From contig NZ_JANIDX010000005.1 in NCBI RefSeq assembly GCF_026385485.1, positions 62,001 through 126,000 on the forward strand: a stretch of 64,000 bases of DNA. The letters are read 5' to 3'. A model generated the notes under the pieces. That model saw only the letters and a list, made by a program, of their open reading frames with translations. It was not told the DNA's origin and searched no databases. Origin of the DNA: Bombella pollinis (GTDB lineage: Bacteria; Pseudomonadota; Alphaproteobacteria; Acetobacterales; Acetobacteraceae). Shown here in pieces: positions 52,162 to 62,638 of the stretch (the stretch's first letter is position 1; each line of letters starts with the position of its first letter). A program made the position numbers and the translations under genes.

Positions 52162-52662
52162 ATGTCTCTACCTACTCCCCCCTCCCCTATGCCGGGTCCC
52201 GCTCCCCGCCAGCGGATAACCCCCAACCGCAATAATCACCAAGAAAAAACACGCACAGTTGACAATGCGCGGACTCTCATCGTCCATAACAGCATTACCA
52301 TCCGCGGCTCGATTGAGAATATTGAACGTCTCATTGTCGAAGGGACAGTTGCTGTAGAACATTTAACGGTGAAAGAACTTATCATCGCCCCCGACGGGCA
52401 CTTTCATGGTTCAGCAGAAGCGGGAACGGCTGAAGTTGCTGGCACACTAGAAGGTGACCTCACTGTCCGCAATATGCTTACTATCCGCGCTAGTGGGCGG
52501 CTACTCGGCAATGCAGAATGTCGCCGCTTGCAGGTCGATGAAGGCGGCCAAGTCACAGGGAAGTTGGGCATGATTACCTCAGCCCTCCCCGGCAATAAAG
52601 ACCATAACGTGTCCCACCATCATGAGAGCGAAAAACATAGCACCGGGTCTCATCACGCCTAA
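52162..52662 (+). CDS. Bactofilin
   Basis: The product is 166 aa. A Pro-rich N-terminus of ~35 residues precedes a beta-helical core of short repeats (HNSITIRGSIENIERLIVEG, GTAEVAGTLEGDLTVRNMLT, AECRRLQVDEGGQVTGKLGM). The tail is His-rich. Bactofilins polymerise at the membrane and guide cell-shape or polar processes. The gene has AAAGGAAA upstream and is followed by a strong terminator shared with gcrA. Confidence 0.88.
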   Translation: MSLPTPPSPMPGPAPRQRITPNRNNHQEKTRTVDNARTLIVHNSITIRGSIENIERLIVEGTVAVEHLTVKELIIAPDGHFHGSAEAGTAEVAGTLEGDLTVRNMLTIRASGRLLGNAECRRLQVDEGGQVTGKLGMITSALPGNKDHNVSHHHESEKHSTGSHHA

Positions 52663-52696
52663 GCCCGGCTCTATCTGTTACGCTATGGCCTCAGCT

Positions 52697-52743
52697 TACA
52701 AAAAAGCTGCCAGCTTCCTTAAAGGACTGGCAGCTTTTTTGTA
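52697..52743. terminator. Bidirectional terminator between bactofilin and gcrA
   Basis: TACAAAAAAGCTGCCAG (52697-52713) and CTGGCAGCTTTTTTGTA (52727-52743) form a perfect 17-bp stem, with A and T runs that make it work on both strands. Confidence 0.9.
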
Positions 52744-52760
52744 CCGCTTATATGGCCATT

Positions 52761-53426
52761 TTAATGGCGGCGGTCTCGAATCTTTACATAAGCTATGGCC
52801 GCATGCTCAGCACAATAAGGCTTGCCCGCAAGAGGGGTAGCCCCACAAAAATGAAACTCCGGCGTACCAGGATCCCCATGGGGCCATTGGCATGTTGGCC
52901 CTTGTCGTGTGGAGCGATCCATCACCTCCCGTACCCGGCGCGGCGGCGCAACCTTACGCGGCGCAGCCACAACAGCAGGGCGGCTCGCCTCCTCTACATC
53001 CTTTAATGCTGGCTCATCAACCGCAACTGTCTTTTGAGGGGTAGGCGGTACCGCCGGCACCTCCTGCGGCTTTGAGGCAAGCTTCTTCGGCTTTTCTACC
53101 TTCGCCTTCTCCTCCACAGGGGGCGTAGCGAACAGCTCCTCCGTCACAGCGGATGCCTTTTTCTGCTTCGCTGTGGCAGCTGGGGCCTCTCCCTCAGCAG
53201 TTTTTTTAGCACGACTAGCACGCGGGCGCGCAGGCTTGGCCCCGCCCTCCGTAGCGGTTTTATTACGGATGGGGGACGGGCGCGAGGGTAAGTTAAGACG
53301 ATGAGCCTTACCAACAACCGCATTTTTTGTAATAGAAAGCTGACGGCCAATCTCCGCTGTGGAGAGGCCTTGCTCCCACAATTCTTTAAGACGAGCAATC
53401 AGCTCATCTGTCCATTCCATAGCCAT
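52761..53426 (-). CDS. gcrA: GcrA cell-cycle regulator
   Basis: The product is ~221 aa from the ATG at 53426. In Caulobacter GcrA binds sigma-70 and CcrM-methylated GANTC sites to run S-phase genes. The N-terminal helix-turn-helix EWTDELIARLKELWEQGLST followed by AEIGRQLSITKNAVVGKAHR is diagnostic. So is the C-terminal CQWPHGDPGTPEFHFCG with PYCEHHxx-like YCAEHAAIAY. A long Ala/Lys/Pro-rich linker makes it larger than Caulobacter GcrA. It is monocistronic. Confidence 0.95.
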   Translation of the reverse strand: MAMEWTDELIARLKELWEQGLSTAEIGRQLSITKNAVVGKAHRLNLPSRPSPIRNKTATEGGAKPARPRASRAKKTAEGEAPAATAKQKKASAVTEELFATPPVEEKAKVEKPKKLASKPQEVPAVPPTPQKTVAVDEPALKDVEEASRPAVVAAPRKVAPPRRVREVMDRSTRQGPTCQWPHGDPGTPEFHFCGATPLAGKPYCAEHAAIAYVKIRDRRH

Positions 53427-53510
53427 TGCTGCTCTCTCCACTCCTGCCCGTAGCGTTGTTACGGGGCTCTTATGCTACGCTTTTATCAGGAAAATAAGGT
53501 TAGCTCAAAA

Positions 53511-54725
53511 CTAACCTTTCTGCCCCATATTCATAGGGGCATGAGCCCCCCGCTCAATAATCCGCAACTGCCCTTTTTCCACACATAAAACGGTCTCACC
53601 ACGCAAAAGAGCTTGCGCCTCCCGGCCGAATAAACGCGCCCGCCACCCTGTCAGGACAGGTAAGTCCTGCTCTCCTTGGACCAGACGCTCCAGCTCCTCA
53701 GCAGAGGCAATAAGCCGTGAGGCCACCTTGCCTTCCTCACTCCGCACAGTAAGAAGCACCTTCAATAAGGCTAATACTCCTGCCGGAGCGCGCGGGCCAT
53801 CGCCTTTGCGGCGAGAGGGAAGCTCTGGCCGAGCTTCCTCTGGACATTGCTCACCTTGCTGCACTGCTGCCAATAAAGCCCGCCCTAACGGCCCTTCTGC
53901 AAACTCCGCCGTCACCCCGCGAATCCGAATCAGCTGGGCTATAGTATGCGGATGGGCTGCGGCAATCTCCAACAAGCTTTCATCACGAATAATGCGCTGA
54001 CGCGGGACATCCTCTTGCTGTGCTGCCCCTTCGCGCCATGCGACAATCTCCCGCAAAATCGCAAGAACTTTGCGGTTATGCGTCCGTGGCTTTAGCTTCT
54101 TCCATAATTTTTGCACATCAGGCCGGAACACACGCTCATCTGCCAAAGCAGATAATTCATCCTTAACCCATGCAAGCCGCCCTTGCTCCTCTAACTGATG
54201 GAGGAGCATCTCATAAATCACCCGCAGATGCGTTACATCAGCACTTGCATACGCAATTTGCGCTTTTGAGAGCGGACGCGCCGCCCAATCACTAAAACGA
54301 TGCGATTTATCAATCGACTGCCCCGTAAGGGAGGCTACGAGGTTATCATACCCCACTTGCTCCCCAAAACCCGCCACCATAGCCGCTACTTGTGTATCAA
54401 ACACATTAACGGGCAACCGCCCAAATAAATGCAGGAAAATCTCTAAATCTTGCCGTGCTGCGTGGAAAACTTTCACACAATCTGGCTCAGCCAACAAAGC
54501 CGCCAAAGGGGAGAGGTCTATCCCCGGTACGCATGTATCAATCAAGGCAACATCATCTACCCCGCCAAGCTGTACCAAGCAGAGACGTGGCCAATAGGTC
54601 CTCTCCCTAACAAACTCCGTATCTATCGTAACAAAAGGCTCATGCTGCAATTTAGCGCATATAGAGGCCACCCCGGCAGAGGTGGTTATCATAACAGGGG
54701 CCGGGAACACTCGCTTTTTAGACAT
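53511..54725 (-). CDS. rnd: Ribonuclease D
   Basis: The product is a 404-aa 3'-5' exoribonuclease that trims tRNA ends. The DEDDy residues are in VTIDTEFVRERTYWPRLCLV (DTE), VFHAARQDLEIFLH (D) and AYASADVTHLRVIYE (Y...D). Two HRDC regions follow, with VLAILREIVAWREGAAQQED-type sequence. It ends just before gcrA on the same strand, 84 bp away. Confidence 0.93.
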   Translation of the reverse strand: MSKKRVFPAPVMITTSAGVASICAKLQHEPFVTIDTEFVRERTYWPRLCLVQLGGVDDVALIDTCVPGIDLSPLAALLAEPDCVKVFHAARQDLEIFLHLFGRLPVNVFDTQVAAMVAGFGEQVGYDNLVASLTGQSIDKSHRFSDWAARPLSKAQIAYASADVTHLRVIYEMLLHQLEEQGRLAWVKDELSALADERVFRPDVQKLWKKLKPRTHNRKVLAILREIVAWREGAAQQEDVPRQRIIRDESLLEIAAAHPHTIAQLIRIRGVTAEFAEGPLGRALLAAVQQGEQCPEEARPELPSRRKGDGPRAPAGVLALLKVLLTVRSEEGKVASRLIASAEELERLVQGEQDLPVLTGWRARLFGREAQALLRGETVLCVEKGQLRIIERGAHAPMNMGQKG

Positions 54726-54787
54726 ACCCCCTCTTACACCCTCCTACAAAAGCTGACCATCTCTCTGCCGCACGATAACACCATAAA

Positions 54788-54832
54788 AAAGCTCGGCAAT
54801 GCAGGAAGACCCCCTCCCTGTTACCGAGCTTT
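54788..54832. terminator. Terminator between trxA and rnd
   Basis: AAAGCTCGG...CAGG and CCTG...CCGAGCTTT pair over 13 bp with one mismatch, around an 8-nt loop, with an A run at the left. On the minus strand the stem is followed by TTTTTTATGG, so it terminates trxA. Confidence 0.75.
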
Positions 54833-54868
54833 CATCTCTACCTTAGTGCGCAAAGCGCATCAGGCTGA

Positions 54869-55198
54869 TTAACCGATATGAGAGTCCAACCATACTTTAA
54901 GCTGGCTCTTCGGCAATGCCCCCATCTGCTGCGCAACGGGCTTACCCTCCTTAAAGAGAATTAAGGTCGGGATGCTCCGCACACCAAAGGTTGTTGGTGT
55001 CTCTGGGTTAGCATCAATATCCAACTTCGCAACGGTGACACGGCCTTTATAATCCTTGCCGACTTCCTCTAACGCTGGGGCAATCATCCGGCATGGGCCG
55101 CACCATTCTGCCCAAAAATCCACCAGAACATAGCCTTCTGCCTTCAGCACATCATTCTCAAAGGCTTGATCCGTCACTGCAATCGTATGTTCACTCAT
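54869..55198 (-). CDS. trxA: Thioredoxin
   Basis: The product is 109 aa from the ATG at 55198 (MSEHTIAVTD), behind GAGGGGGAG. Thioredoxin reduces protein disulfides with TrxR and NADPH. The active site is WAEWCGPCRMIAP, followed by the typical KLDIDANPETPTTFGVRSIP and TLILFKEGKPV with cis-Pro. It is a single gene. The 248 bp between it and the addA stop hold only AT-rich sequence with no gene. Confidence 0.96.
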   Translation of the reverse strand: MSEHTIAVTDQAFENDVLKAEGYVLVDFWAEWCGPCRMIAPALEEVGKDYKGRVTVAKLDIDANPETPTTFGVRSIPTLILFKEGKPVAQQMGALPKSQLKVWLDSHIG

Positions 55199-55446
55199 CG
55201 TACACTCCCCCTCGGACTCTCTATAAACTCTCACATCCTGTTGTCCCTGCCATAGTTCAGAGACGCTGACCACTGGGCTACTCAACAAAGCAGCTTTGCT
55301 CTTGAGCCACTTGAACGCTCTTTTACCCAGAAATGTGAACTCACCTAGTACGCTTATCCATGCCGTTGATGCTGCTCCTTGGGAAATCGGTATTGTTGGT
55401 CTGAATTATATGTAAATCCTATAAATCATTGCCCTTAGCCAACTCT

Positions 55447-58400
55447 CTACCTTACGGACTGCAACGCTTCCTCCAATAAGGCGGGAGGTAACTCTGTTGC
55501 CAACGGGCCATCGACCCATACAAGGAAGCACCGTGCCTCATGCCCCGGATAAAGCCCTTGCATAACACGCCGGTAACTCGCCATCTGCGCCCGATACGCC
55601 GCCGGAATACGCCCCGGTTGGGAAGGAACATGACCCGTTTTATAGTCGCACAGCCACACCGTTTGTCCATCAAAACAAAAGCGATCGACCTGACCCAACA
55701 CAACGCGGCCTGTGCCATCTCCCGCACGGCCCAACGTCCCTGATATGCCTTGCTCGGCTCGGCTTCCCGGCCCAAAAAGCGGGGCTAATAAAGGCATCTC
55801 CACAATAGAGACCACTTGCTTTGCAAGCTGTATAATCTCCACCTCATCCACACCCGGCATCGTATGCCGCAACCATGATTCTGCTTTCTCCTGCCGCTCT
55901 AACGCCGCAATATCGGGGAGGAATTGCAACAGGCGATGGACCAGCACACCCCGCTCCATCGCATCTTGCCGCCGTTTAACAGGCTGTGGAATCACCAACC
56001 CCTCACGCATAATCTCCAAAGGTGAACGCGCTGCTGGTAATGGACCATAAGCCGCACTATCAGGCCGACTCGGTGCGAGCGGGCGGGCCAACGCATCCTC
56101 ATGCGGGGCGGGCTGTATCTGCCAATCAGGGGCATGGCCCATCCACTCCGGCAAAATGGGGGGAACCACCGGATGAGGCTCTGCTACTTTAGACGAGACC
56201 GCCGCCTCGACAGGCCTTTCCAGCACGATCCTCTCACCCTCCCATCCTCCCTCAAAGGGTGAAGCAACCGGCTGATAGGAAGCCAAACGCTCGATTGTCT
56301 GACTTTGAAGTGCACGCAAGCCCTGATAGCAATAGTCATACCATGTGGGGATTTTAGGGGCTTGCTTCGGCTCCCACCCACAAATGAGCAACGCATCACT
56401 CGCCCGTGTTAGAGCCACATAGAGCAAGCGGTTACTCTCCTCCCTCTGGCGTTCCTGCTCTTGCGCGCTGTAGAATGTTGTTTGCTCTGAATGCATTTTC
56501 GTCTGCGGGACCCATAACGGCCCCTCTACATCATCTCCCTCTAGCCCAGCCCATAATAAAGGATCAGCTTTGCCGGGGCCGTGCGTTGTATGCGGTAGAA
56601 TAACAAGCCGCGCTTGCAACCCTTTAGAGCGATGAGCCGTCATTAACCGTACAGCATCAATCACCGTCTCAGCTTCACGCTGGCTCTCCACCGTACTGGC
56701 ACGCAACCATTGCAAAAACCCTTGCAAGGATGGGGGATGTTGCGTCTCATAGGTTAAAGCTGCTGTAAGAAGCTCATCAATCGGCTCTGCAGCTTCAGGC
56801 CCAAGGCGAGAGAGGAAGCGTGTGCGCCCGCCTTGTATGCCAAGGGCCTGCACGAGAATCTCATAGGGCGTGTCATAATCTACGCGCTTATAAAGGCCCT
56901 GCAAGCACACCCAAGCTGCATGCCAGTCTGGCCGTTCCTCATGGCGTTGATTTAACACACTCCAAAGCGGAACCTGCTTGAGAGCCTGTTTTTTGCCATC
57001 CCATGTCGCCAAATCCATGAGCGATTCATCACTTAGCCCCCCAAAAGGAGAGGTCAGCACGCTCGCGAGGCTTAAATCATCCTGCGGCAAAAGCAACGCA
57101 TCACAAAGCGTCATAAGGTCCTGCACGGCTGCTTGCTCCACCAGCCCAGCCCGAATGAAGCTTGCCACAGGGAGGCCGCGCGTCTTTAAAGCCCGGATGA
57201 GCATCCGCAAGAAAGGCGAGCGTTTCGGCACGAGAATCATCACATCCCCGGCTTTTAGCGGGGCTGCGCCGGGCTGTAAGGGTTGGCCTATCTGCTGTTG
57301 GATATAATGCGCTAACGCATCAGCAAGACGTTGGGGGGCACTGCGCTGCTCCTCATTTTTATGAGGGGCCCGCCATGGGTTATTCTCTGCTGGTTCTATT
57401 ATGTCCAACTGTGACGCTATTTGAGCATCAGCAGGGACAAGCGGCCATAACTCCACACGCCCCCCACCGCCAGAACGTGCCGATTGATGGATAAGCGGGG
57501 CTCTATCCCCTGCCTCCCGCAAACCATCAATCGCCTGCCGCGCCCCTTCTTGTTCCCCCGTAAAGACGGCATCAACCATTGCCAAAACCGGCGGCAGAGA
57601 GCGGAATGAGACATTCAACTCTGGCTCCCGCCATAAAAGCCCGGCCTCTTGCACACGATGTGCAAAAATCTGCCGCCATTTATGAAATTGCTCTGGCTCC
57701 GCCCCTTGGAAGCTATAAATCGACTGCTTAAAATCCCCCACCGCAAAGACTGTCCTAGGCCGTGGCGTATCCTCCCGCCCCCCGATGCCGGAGAAGAAAT
57801 CGGCCGTCAAAGCCCCGGCAATCTCCCATTGCAGGGCGGAGTTATCTTGCACCTCATCTAACAAAAGATGGTCAATCCCCCCATCTAATTTATAGAGAAC
57901 CCACGCCGCCCCCGGCTCCTGCAAGACATCCCGCGTCCGAGCGATGAGGTCATTATAATCCACAACGCCGCGATTCTTCTTATCATCCTCAAAGCGCATC
58001 ATCACAGGCATAGCGAGGGCGAGAAAAGCGGTATTCACCTCCAATAAACGCTGAGCGCGTATAGAATCCTCTAGCCCTTCTTGACGTTTGGCTTCGTCTA
58101 TGAGGCGTTCTGCTAAATTCGGTGCTGCCTTGCGGGCCTTTGCCCCTAGATGGCGGCTTAAATCGCGTATCTCTCCCTTATCAGTAAAAAGCAGCCCTGT
58201 AAGAACAGCTCTATCCCTCTGGGCTGCGGGCTTACCCAACCAGCTTAAAATCTCCTCAAATTGGGCACGTTTTGTCTCTGCCAATGCCGGTAAGGCTTCT
58301 TGAATATCCGCCCGCCATGCTGCCTCATCTTTAAGGCTACAAGCCTCTTTAAGCACGTCATCCGTACCGTGGCTTCCACACGCTAAAAGCCTTTGATAAG

Positions 58401-59091
58401 CCTGCTTAACGCGCTCTGGCTCATGCTGCCATATCTTCAAAAGCGGTTGGAGAAGGCCAGATTGCGCATTGCACTGCCCTAAAAGCCCCATCAATTTATC
58501 AAAGCCTGTCAGCCCTGCCAGCACCTGCACCGGGTCTTGATGGCGTGCGAGGCTCTCCTCCAACGCATGGCGGAGAGCAAGCTTTGTATCAGCCTCCTCG
58601 ATGAGCGAAAAATGAGGGTCTAATGCCGCCTCAAGCGGGAAACGCCGTAATAAAGATTGGCAAAAAGCATGGATGGTCTCAATCTGCAATCCACCCGGCG
58701 CGTCCAGAACTTTTAGAAAAAGCCCACGCGCACAATCCCGCGTTTCTGCTAGATTAGGGACATCTAACGCCGTAAGGGCTTCCCCTAATGCCTCATCAGA
58801 AAGGGAGACCCACCGCCCAAGATACTGCTGCAAACGATGCGCCATCTCAGCCGCAGCAGCCTTAGTGTAAGTTAAGCATAAAATACGCGAAGGGGCCGAG
58901 CCTTCGAGCAATATAAGCTGCCCATCCTCACCGGGATAGGCGATGGGCAACATAAGCCGCAACAGCCGGTCAATCAGCAACTTCGTCTTACCCGACCCTG
59001 CAGAAGCCGACACAAAGGCCGAGGCCATAGGGTCTGATGCTAATCTCTGAGCCTCATTGGCCTGTTTAAGAGCCTCTTGATGCGCGCTCAT
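55447..59091 (-). CDS. addA: Double-strand break repair helicase-nuclease AddA
   Basis: The product is 1214 aa. AddA is the 3'-5' helicase and nuclease of the AddAB complex that prepares broken ends for RecA. Walker A is SASAGSGKTKLLIDRLLRLM (residues ~28-47). UvrD-type motifs are RILCLTYTKAAAAEMAHRL, HLLLDEVQDNSALQWEIAGA and MTAHRSKGLQARLVIL. The C-terminal nuclease has WLCDYKTGHVP. It overlaps addB by 4 bp (addB-addA order). Confidence 0.96.
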   Translation of the reverse strand: MSAHQEALKQANEAQRLASDPMASAFVSASAGSGKTKLLIDRLLRLMLPIAYPGEDGQLILLEGSAPSRILCLTYTKAAAAEMAHRLQQYLGRWVSLSDEALGEALTALDVPNLAETRDCARGLFLKVLDAPGGLQIETIHAFCQSLLRRFPLEAALDPHFSLIEEADTKLALRHALEESLARHQDPVQVLAGLTGFDKLMGLLGQCNAQSGLLQPLLKIWQHEPERVKQAYQRLLACGSHGTDDVLKEACSLKDEAAWRADIQEALPALAETKRAQFEEILSWLGKPAAQRDRAVLTGLLFTDKGEIRDLSRHLGAKARKAAPNLAERLIDEAKRQEGLEDSIRAQRLLEVNTAFLALAMPVMMRFEDDKKNRGVVDYNDLIARTRDVLQEPGAAWVLYKLDGGIDHLLLDEVQDNSALQWEIAGALTADFFSGIGGREDTPRPRTVFAVGDFKQSIYSFQGAEPEQFHKWRQIFAHRVQEAGLLWREPELNVSFRSLPPVLAMVDAVFTGEQEGARQAIDGLREAGDRAPLIHQSARSGGGGRVELWPLVPADAQIASQLDIIEPAENNPWRAPHKNEEQRSAPQRLADALAHYIQQQIGQPLQPGAAPLKAGDVMILVPKRSPFLRMLIRALKTRGLPVASFIRAGLVEQAAVQDLMTLCDALLLPQDDLSLASVLTSPFGGLSDESLMDLATWDGKKQALKQVPLWSVLNQRHEERPDWHAAWVCLQGLYKRVDYDTPYEILVQALGIQGGRTRFLSRLGPEAAEPIDELLTAALTYETQHPPSLQGFLQWLRASTVESQREAETVIDAVRLMTAHRSKGLQARLVILPHTTHGPGKADPLLWAGLEGDDVEGPLWVPQTKMHSEQTTFYSAQEQERQREESNRLLYVALTRASDALLICGWEPKQAPKIPTWYDYCYQGLRALQSQTIERLASYQPVASPFEGGWEGERIVLERPVEAAVSSKVAEPHPVVPPILPEWMGHAPDWQIQPAPHEDALARPLAPSRPDSAAYGPLPAARSPLEIMREGLVIPQPVKRRQDAMERGVLVHRLLQFLPDIAALERQEKAESWLRHTMPGVDEVEIIQLAKQVVSIVEMPLLAPLFGPGSRAEQGISGTLGRAGDGTGRVVLGQVDRFCFDGQTVWLCDYKTGHVPSQPGRIPAAYRAQMASYRRVMQGLYPGHEARCFLVWVDGPLATELPPALLEEALQSVR

Positions 59092-62000
59092 GCTTCATCC
59101 CCTCCCGCAAGACGCCATTCCGCTACACGAGCTAGCTGCGTATAATCGCTATAACGTGCCTCCCGCCCCGCCCATGGCTGGGAGCGATAAGGCCGGTTAG
59201 GCTCATCATAATCTGCCAATAGCTGGCGTAATTGCTCCAAAGCAGGGCCTATAAGCTCCCCCAACGTCGCCTTTGCTTTGGCAGAGGGTATGCGCACCTC
59301 CTCACCCGGTGTCTCTCCCCCGCTTAACCGCCAATAACGCAACGCCTCAACCTCCATGGCGGGTAAGCCCTCAAAGGCCCCTTTGGCTAAGAGCGCAGCT
59401 TCCAGCACTAATTGAGATGACCACCCCGCAACAACATCCTTTTGGGAAGGAAGCTGACCTGTTTTATAGTCAAAAAGACGCCCTTGCGGCTCTTGTCCCG
59501 GCTCTGCCAGCACGTCAATCCGGTCGGCTCGCCCTGTGATGTAAAACGCCCCGCCCGGTAAATCCCGCATGACGTAATCCAACGCAATTTCCGTTTGCGA
59601 GGTGCAATTCACCCGCCCGGCATTCCGCCAACTTTCTCGCTCTAACACCCAATCGGCAATGCGATGCAGGCGGGGCCGCCACCAACTTGCAAGAGCAGGA
59701 TGGACTTGTGCCTCATCCAACGCGTCATCAAAATAACGATGCAAATGCTCTGAAGCCTGATCGGACCACGTTGTGGGATAACGTGCCATCATGCGCTCTA
59801 ACGCACCATGAACAACCTTCCCATAATCAACATGCTCTGCTCCTTCCTCCAGCGGGGCAAGGGCTTTTAAGCCAAGGACATACCGTGCATAAATTGCATA
59901 CGGGTCCAGCTTTAACGTATCAATCCGCGTAATGCTCAAACGGCGTGGGCGCAAAGCCAAGGGCGGCTTTGGCTCTGGCGGGGCAACGGGGCGTGCCTCC
60001 CCCACAGGCATATCCAACATCGCTTGCCATGCTAGGGCGGGATGCTCTTGTAAAGCGTGGCCTTGCCCCTCCAAAAAAGCAGAAAGACGCATCACCCACC
60101 GCGCAGGGACCGTGGGCGCACCATCGCGCCGCTGAGCGTAAGAGAGAACAACATGCGCCGAGGCAAGAGCGGCCATAACAAAATCATGCGCTTGGGCTCC
60201 GATCTTCCGCTCTGGTGAGGGCAGCCCCACACGCTGGCGCATCGGGCGGCTCATCCACGGGCCGGAATCAGCAACGGGAGGCCAAACACCCTCATTCAAC
60301 CCACCCAGAATTACGGTATCAAACGCTAAAAGCCTGGCTTCCAACACCCCATAGATAGCAATACGCGGATGAGCAAGCTCCACACCATCTTGATAGCCCC
60401 GCAAGCCCGTCAAACTCTTACCAGCCATGCTCGTGGTCAAGAACCCATCTAACGCGCTGAGAGGTTGAGGGGGAATGTCCCCTGTATGGCTCATCAATTC
60501 CACAAAATGCCGGGAGAGCGTACCGCCATCCTCCCCACGCCACAAGCGAGAGCCGGGGCGCGCTTGGTCGGGGCCGTCTCCTTCCTCCTCCGTAGCGGCG
60601 AGGGCTTCCGCTGTTTGGAGCAAAGCTGTCAGCATCTCCGGCACGCGTGCTGTAGCCTCTAATGCCCGCATCGGAGCAAAAGCGGCCTCTAAGGCTGCCA
60701 AGAAGCTCTCTAATGTTTCAGGCTGGTCTGGCGCATCAGCTTGATGCCCATAATCCACCCTTTGGGACTCCTCCATCCTCTCCAAAGCCTGACGCAAGCC
60801 CTCCAACCCCGGCTGCGGAGCAGGGCCACGCAAAAGCCGCCGCTCTAAAAGGCGGGCACTCGCCCGGGCACGTCCGGGGCTCATTCCTAGAGCCGTCAAT
60901 GGATGTTTGAGGACAGAGAGCAACGCCACCGGGCTGAATTGCCGTGTCACCGCCTGAGCAATAAGGCGCATAAACACAGCACTAGGCGTGCGAGATAAAG
61001 GCTCGCCCGCACTATCATCAGCATGAATCCCCAAACGGAGCAGAGCCGCCCTCACACGGTCTGCCAAAGCACGATCTGGCGTGACTAATGCGCCAGAACG
61101 ACCCGGCTTACCCGCCACATCCCGCAAGATAAGCGCAATCGCCTGTGCCTCCTCTTGGGATTCCGCAGCGGGTAGAATGGACAAACCTTCATAACACGCT
61201 GCTATATCGGCCAAAGGCTGGCCCCAAGAGGCAATTCCCGCTTCTGGCACCATCACACATTGGAAGAGCCGCTCCCGCGCAGGCCGCTGCACACGCCCCC
61301 ATTGAGCGATACTGCGCCGCTCTATCCCCATTTGCTCCAACACATCTCGGAACAAAGCTTGCGGATGTGTGGGGGGGAGATGCTCCCACAAAGCATCCTC
61401 CATCTGGCAATCCACCCCTTGGAAGACCACCATCCCACGCGGTAAGGCAGCCACCGTGCCTAACATCGCCGCTACGCCTGCCGAGCCATCCACAAACCCT
61501 ACAGCCCAAAGCGGATAATCTGGCGGCATCGTTGCCCAACACCGCGCTTGCGCCTCAATCAACGCGACCTGGCGAGCCATGATATTGCTCCGCTCCTCCT
61601 CTTTGAGGATGGCAGGCCATGCTTCCGTTACAATTTTGAGGAACTCTAACGTCTTTTGCCAATGCCCAGCAAAATCATCCGCAACGGCATTCGGGAGAGC
61701 CTCATATAAATCCACCCCGCTGCGCTCAGCATCATCCATAAGCTCTGCTAACGCTTGGGCTAATGGCCATACACGATCAATCGTCCCACCCTCACGACCA
61801 GAGACCGTAGTGAAAAAAGGGGCCGCTAAAATCAAACGCGCAAGAATGGCTAAGCGAAAAACAGGCCCTACAGCGGGGGGGAGGGCCTCATCCAACGCCA
61901 TGGGGAAAAGCGTTTGCTGCTCCACATCGCTCAAAGAAACAATAGCCGGTAAAAGAGCAGGGCGGCCATCTAGCACACGCAAAAACGCTTCCATAAGGGC

Positions 62001-62168
62001 GCGTGCCACACGGCGACCGGGTACAAGGATGGTTCCGCTATGCCCCCCACGCCGCATCTCATCCCCTGCTTCCTCCCCATTACGGGCTAGCCATTGATGA
62101 ACCACTTCATCCAAAAACGCACAAGAGGCGGGGATTGTCGCACTATTCATAGGGGTATGAGAGGCCAT
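59088..62168 (-). CDS. addB: Double-strand break repair protein AddB
   Basis: The product is 1026 aa, the partner of AddA in double-strand break processing. The N-terminal helicase-like domain has weak motifs (GRRVARALMEAFLRVLDGRP, the P-loop being degenerate as in alphaproteobacterial AddB). The middle has VILGGLNEGVWPPVADSGPW, and the C-terminal PD-(D/E)XK nuclease has FYITGRADRIDVL and GRLFDYKTGQLPSQ. It overlaps tsaE by 1 bp and addA by 4 bp, so all three are probably co-translated. Confidence 0.95.
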   Translation of the reverse strand: MASHTPMNSATIPASCAFLDEVVHQWLARNGEEAGDEMRRGGHSGTILVPGRRVARALMEAFLRVLDGRPALLPAIVSLSDVEQQTLFPMALDEALPPAVGPVFRLAILARLILAAPFFTTVSGREGGTIDRVWPLAQALAELMDDAERSGVDLYEALPNAVADDFAGHWQKTLEFLKIVTEAWPAILKEEERSNIMARQVALIEAQARCWATMPPDYPLWAVGFVDGSAGVAAMLGTVAALPRGMVVFQGVDCQMEDALWEHLPPTHPQALFRDVLEQMGIERRSIAQWGRVQRPARERLFQCVMVPEAGIASWGQPLADIAACYEGLSILPAAESQEEAQAIALILRDVAGKPGRSGALVTPDRALADRVRAALLRLGIHADDSAGEPLSRTPSAVFMRLIAQAVTRQFSPVALLSVLKHPLTALGMSPGRARASARLLERRLLRGPAPQPGLEGLRQALERMEESQRVDYGHQADAPDQPETLESFLAALEAAFAPMRALEATARVPEMLTALLQTAEALAATEEEGDGPDQARPGSRLWRGEDGGTLSRHFVELMSHTGDIPPQPLSALDGFLTTSMAGKSLTGLRGYQDGVELAHPRIAIYGVLEARLLAFDTVILGGLNEGVWPPVADSGPWMSRPMRQRVGLPSPERKIGAQAHDFVMAALASAHVVLSYAQRRDGAPTVPARWVMRLSAFLEGQGHALQEHPALAWQAMLDMPVGEARPVAPPEPKPPLALRPRRLSITRIDTLKLDPYAIYARYVLGLKALAPLEEGAEHVDYGKVVHGALERMMARYPTTWSDQASEHLHRYFDDALDEAQVHPALASWWRPRLHRIADWVLERESWRNAGRVNCTSQTEIALDYVMRDLPGGAFYITGRADRIDVLAEPGQEPQGRLFDYKTGQLPSQKDVVAGWSSQLVLEAALLAKGAFEGLPAMEVEALRYWRLSGGETPGEEVRIPSAKAKATLGELIGPALEQLRQLLADYDEPNRPYRSQPWAGREARYSDYTQLARVAEWRLAGGDEA

Positions 62169-62638
62169 CAGCTTTGATTTCCCTCATACATCATCGCAAG
62201 CGTATCTAAGCGTTCTTCTGGCCAACCATGAAAAGCTATATGCCGCTCTTGCTCCGTTGCGCCCGGTGTAAAGGTGAGATGAAACGCCCCCTCTGGCAGC
62301 AATTCCGCCGCGCGGTCTGGCCATTCCACCAGCATAATACCTTCACAAGCATCATCCCACGACAACTCATAAAGCTCATCGGGGCTGGAGAGCCGCCATA
62401 AATCATAATGAAACACCAACCCCAATGTTGTGTTATAGGACTGTACTAACGCAAAAGTCGGGCTGGGAACCTCCAACGCTTCATCATCAGCAAGGGCGCG
62501 AATCAGGGCACGGGCAAAGCTGCTTTTGCCTGCCCCCATCTCCCCATGCAGGGCCAGACAATCCCCCCGTTGCAACAAACCCGCCACATGCCGGGCAAAA
62601 ACCGCCGTTTGCTCTGGGGAGGAAAGACGCACATCCAT
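62168..62638 (-). CDS. tsaE: tRNA t6A biosynthesis ATPase TsaE
   Basis: The product is 156 aa from the ATG at 62638 (MDVRLSS). TsaE is the ATPase of the t6A37 tRNA modification complex with TsaB and TsaD. Motifs are LALHGEMGAGKSSFARALIR (P-loop), PSPTFALVQSYN, VFHYDLWRLSSPDELYELSW and GIMLVEWPDRAAELLPEGAF. It is the first gene of tsaE-addB-addA. Confidence 0.95.
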   Translation of the reverse strand: MDVRLSSPEQTAVFARHVAGLLQRGDCLALHGEMGAGKSSFARALIRALADDEALEVPSPTFALVQSYNTTLGLVFHYDLWRLSSPDELYELSWDDACEGIMLVEWPDRAAELLPEGAFHLTFTPGATEQERHIAFHGWPEERLDTLAMMYEGNQS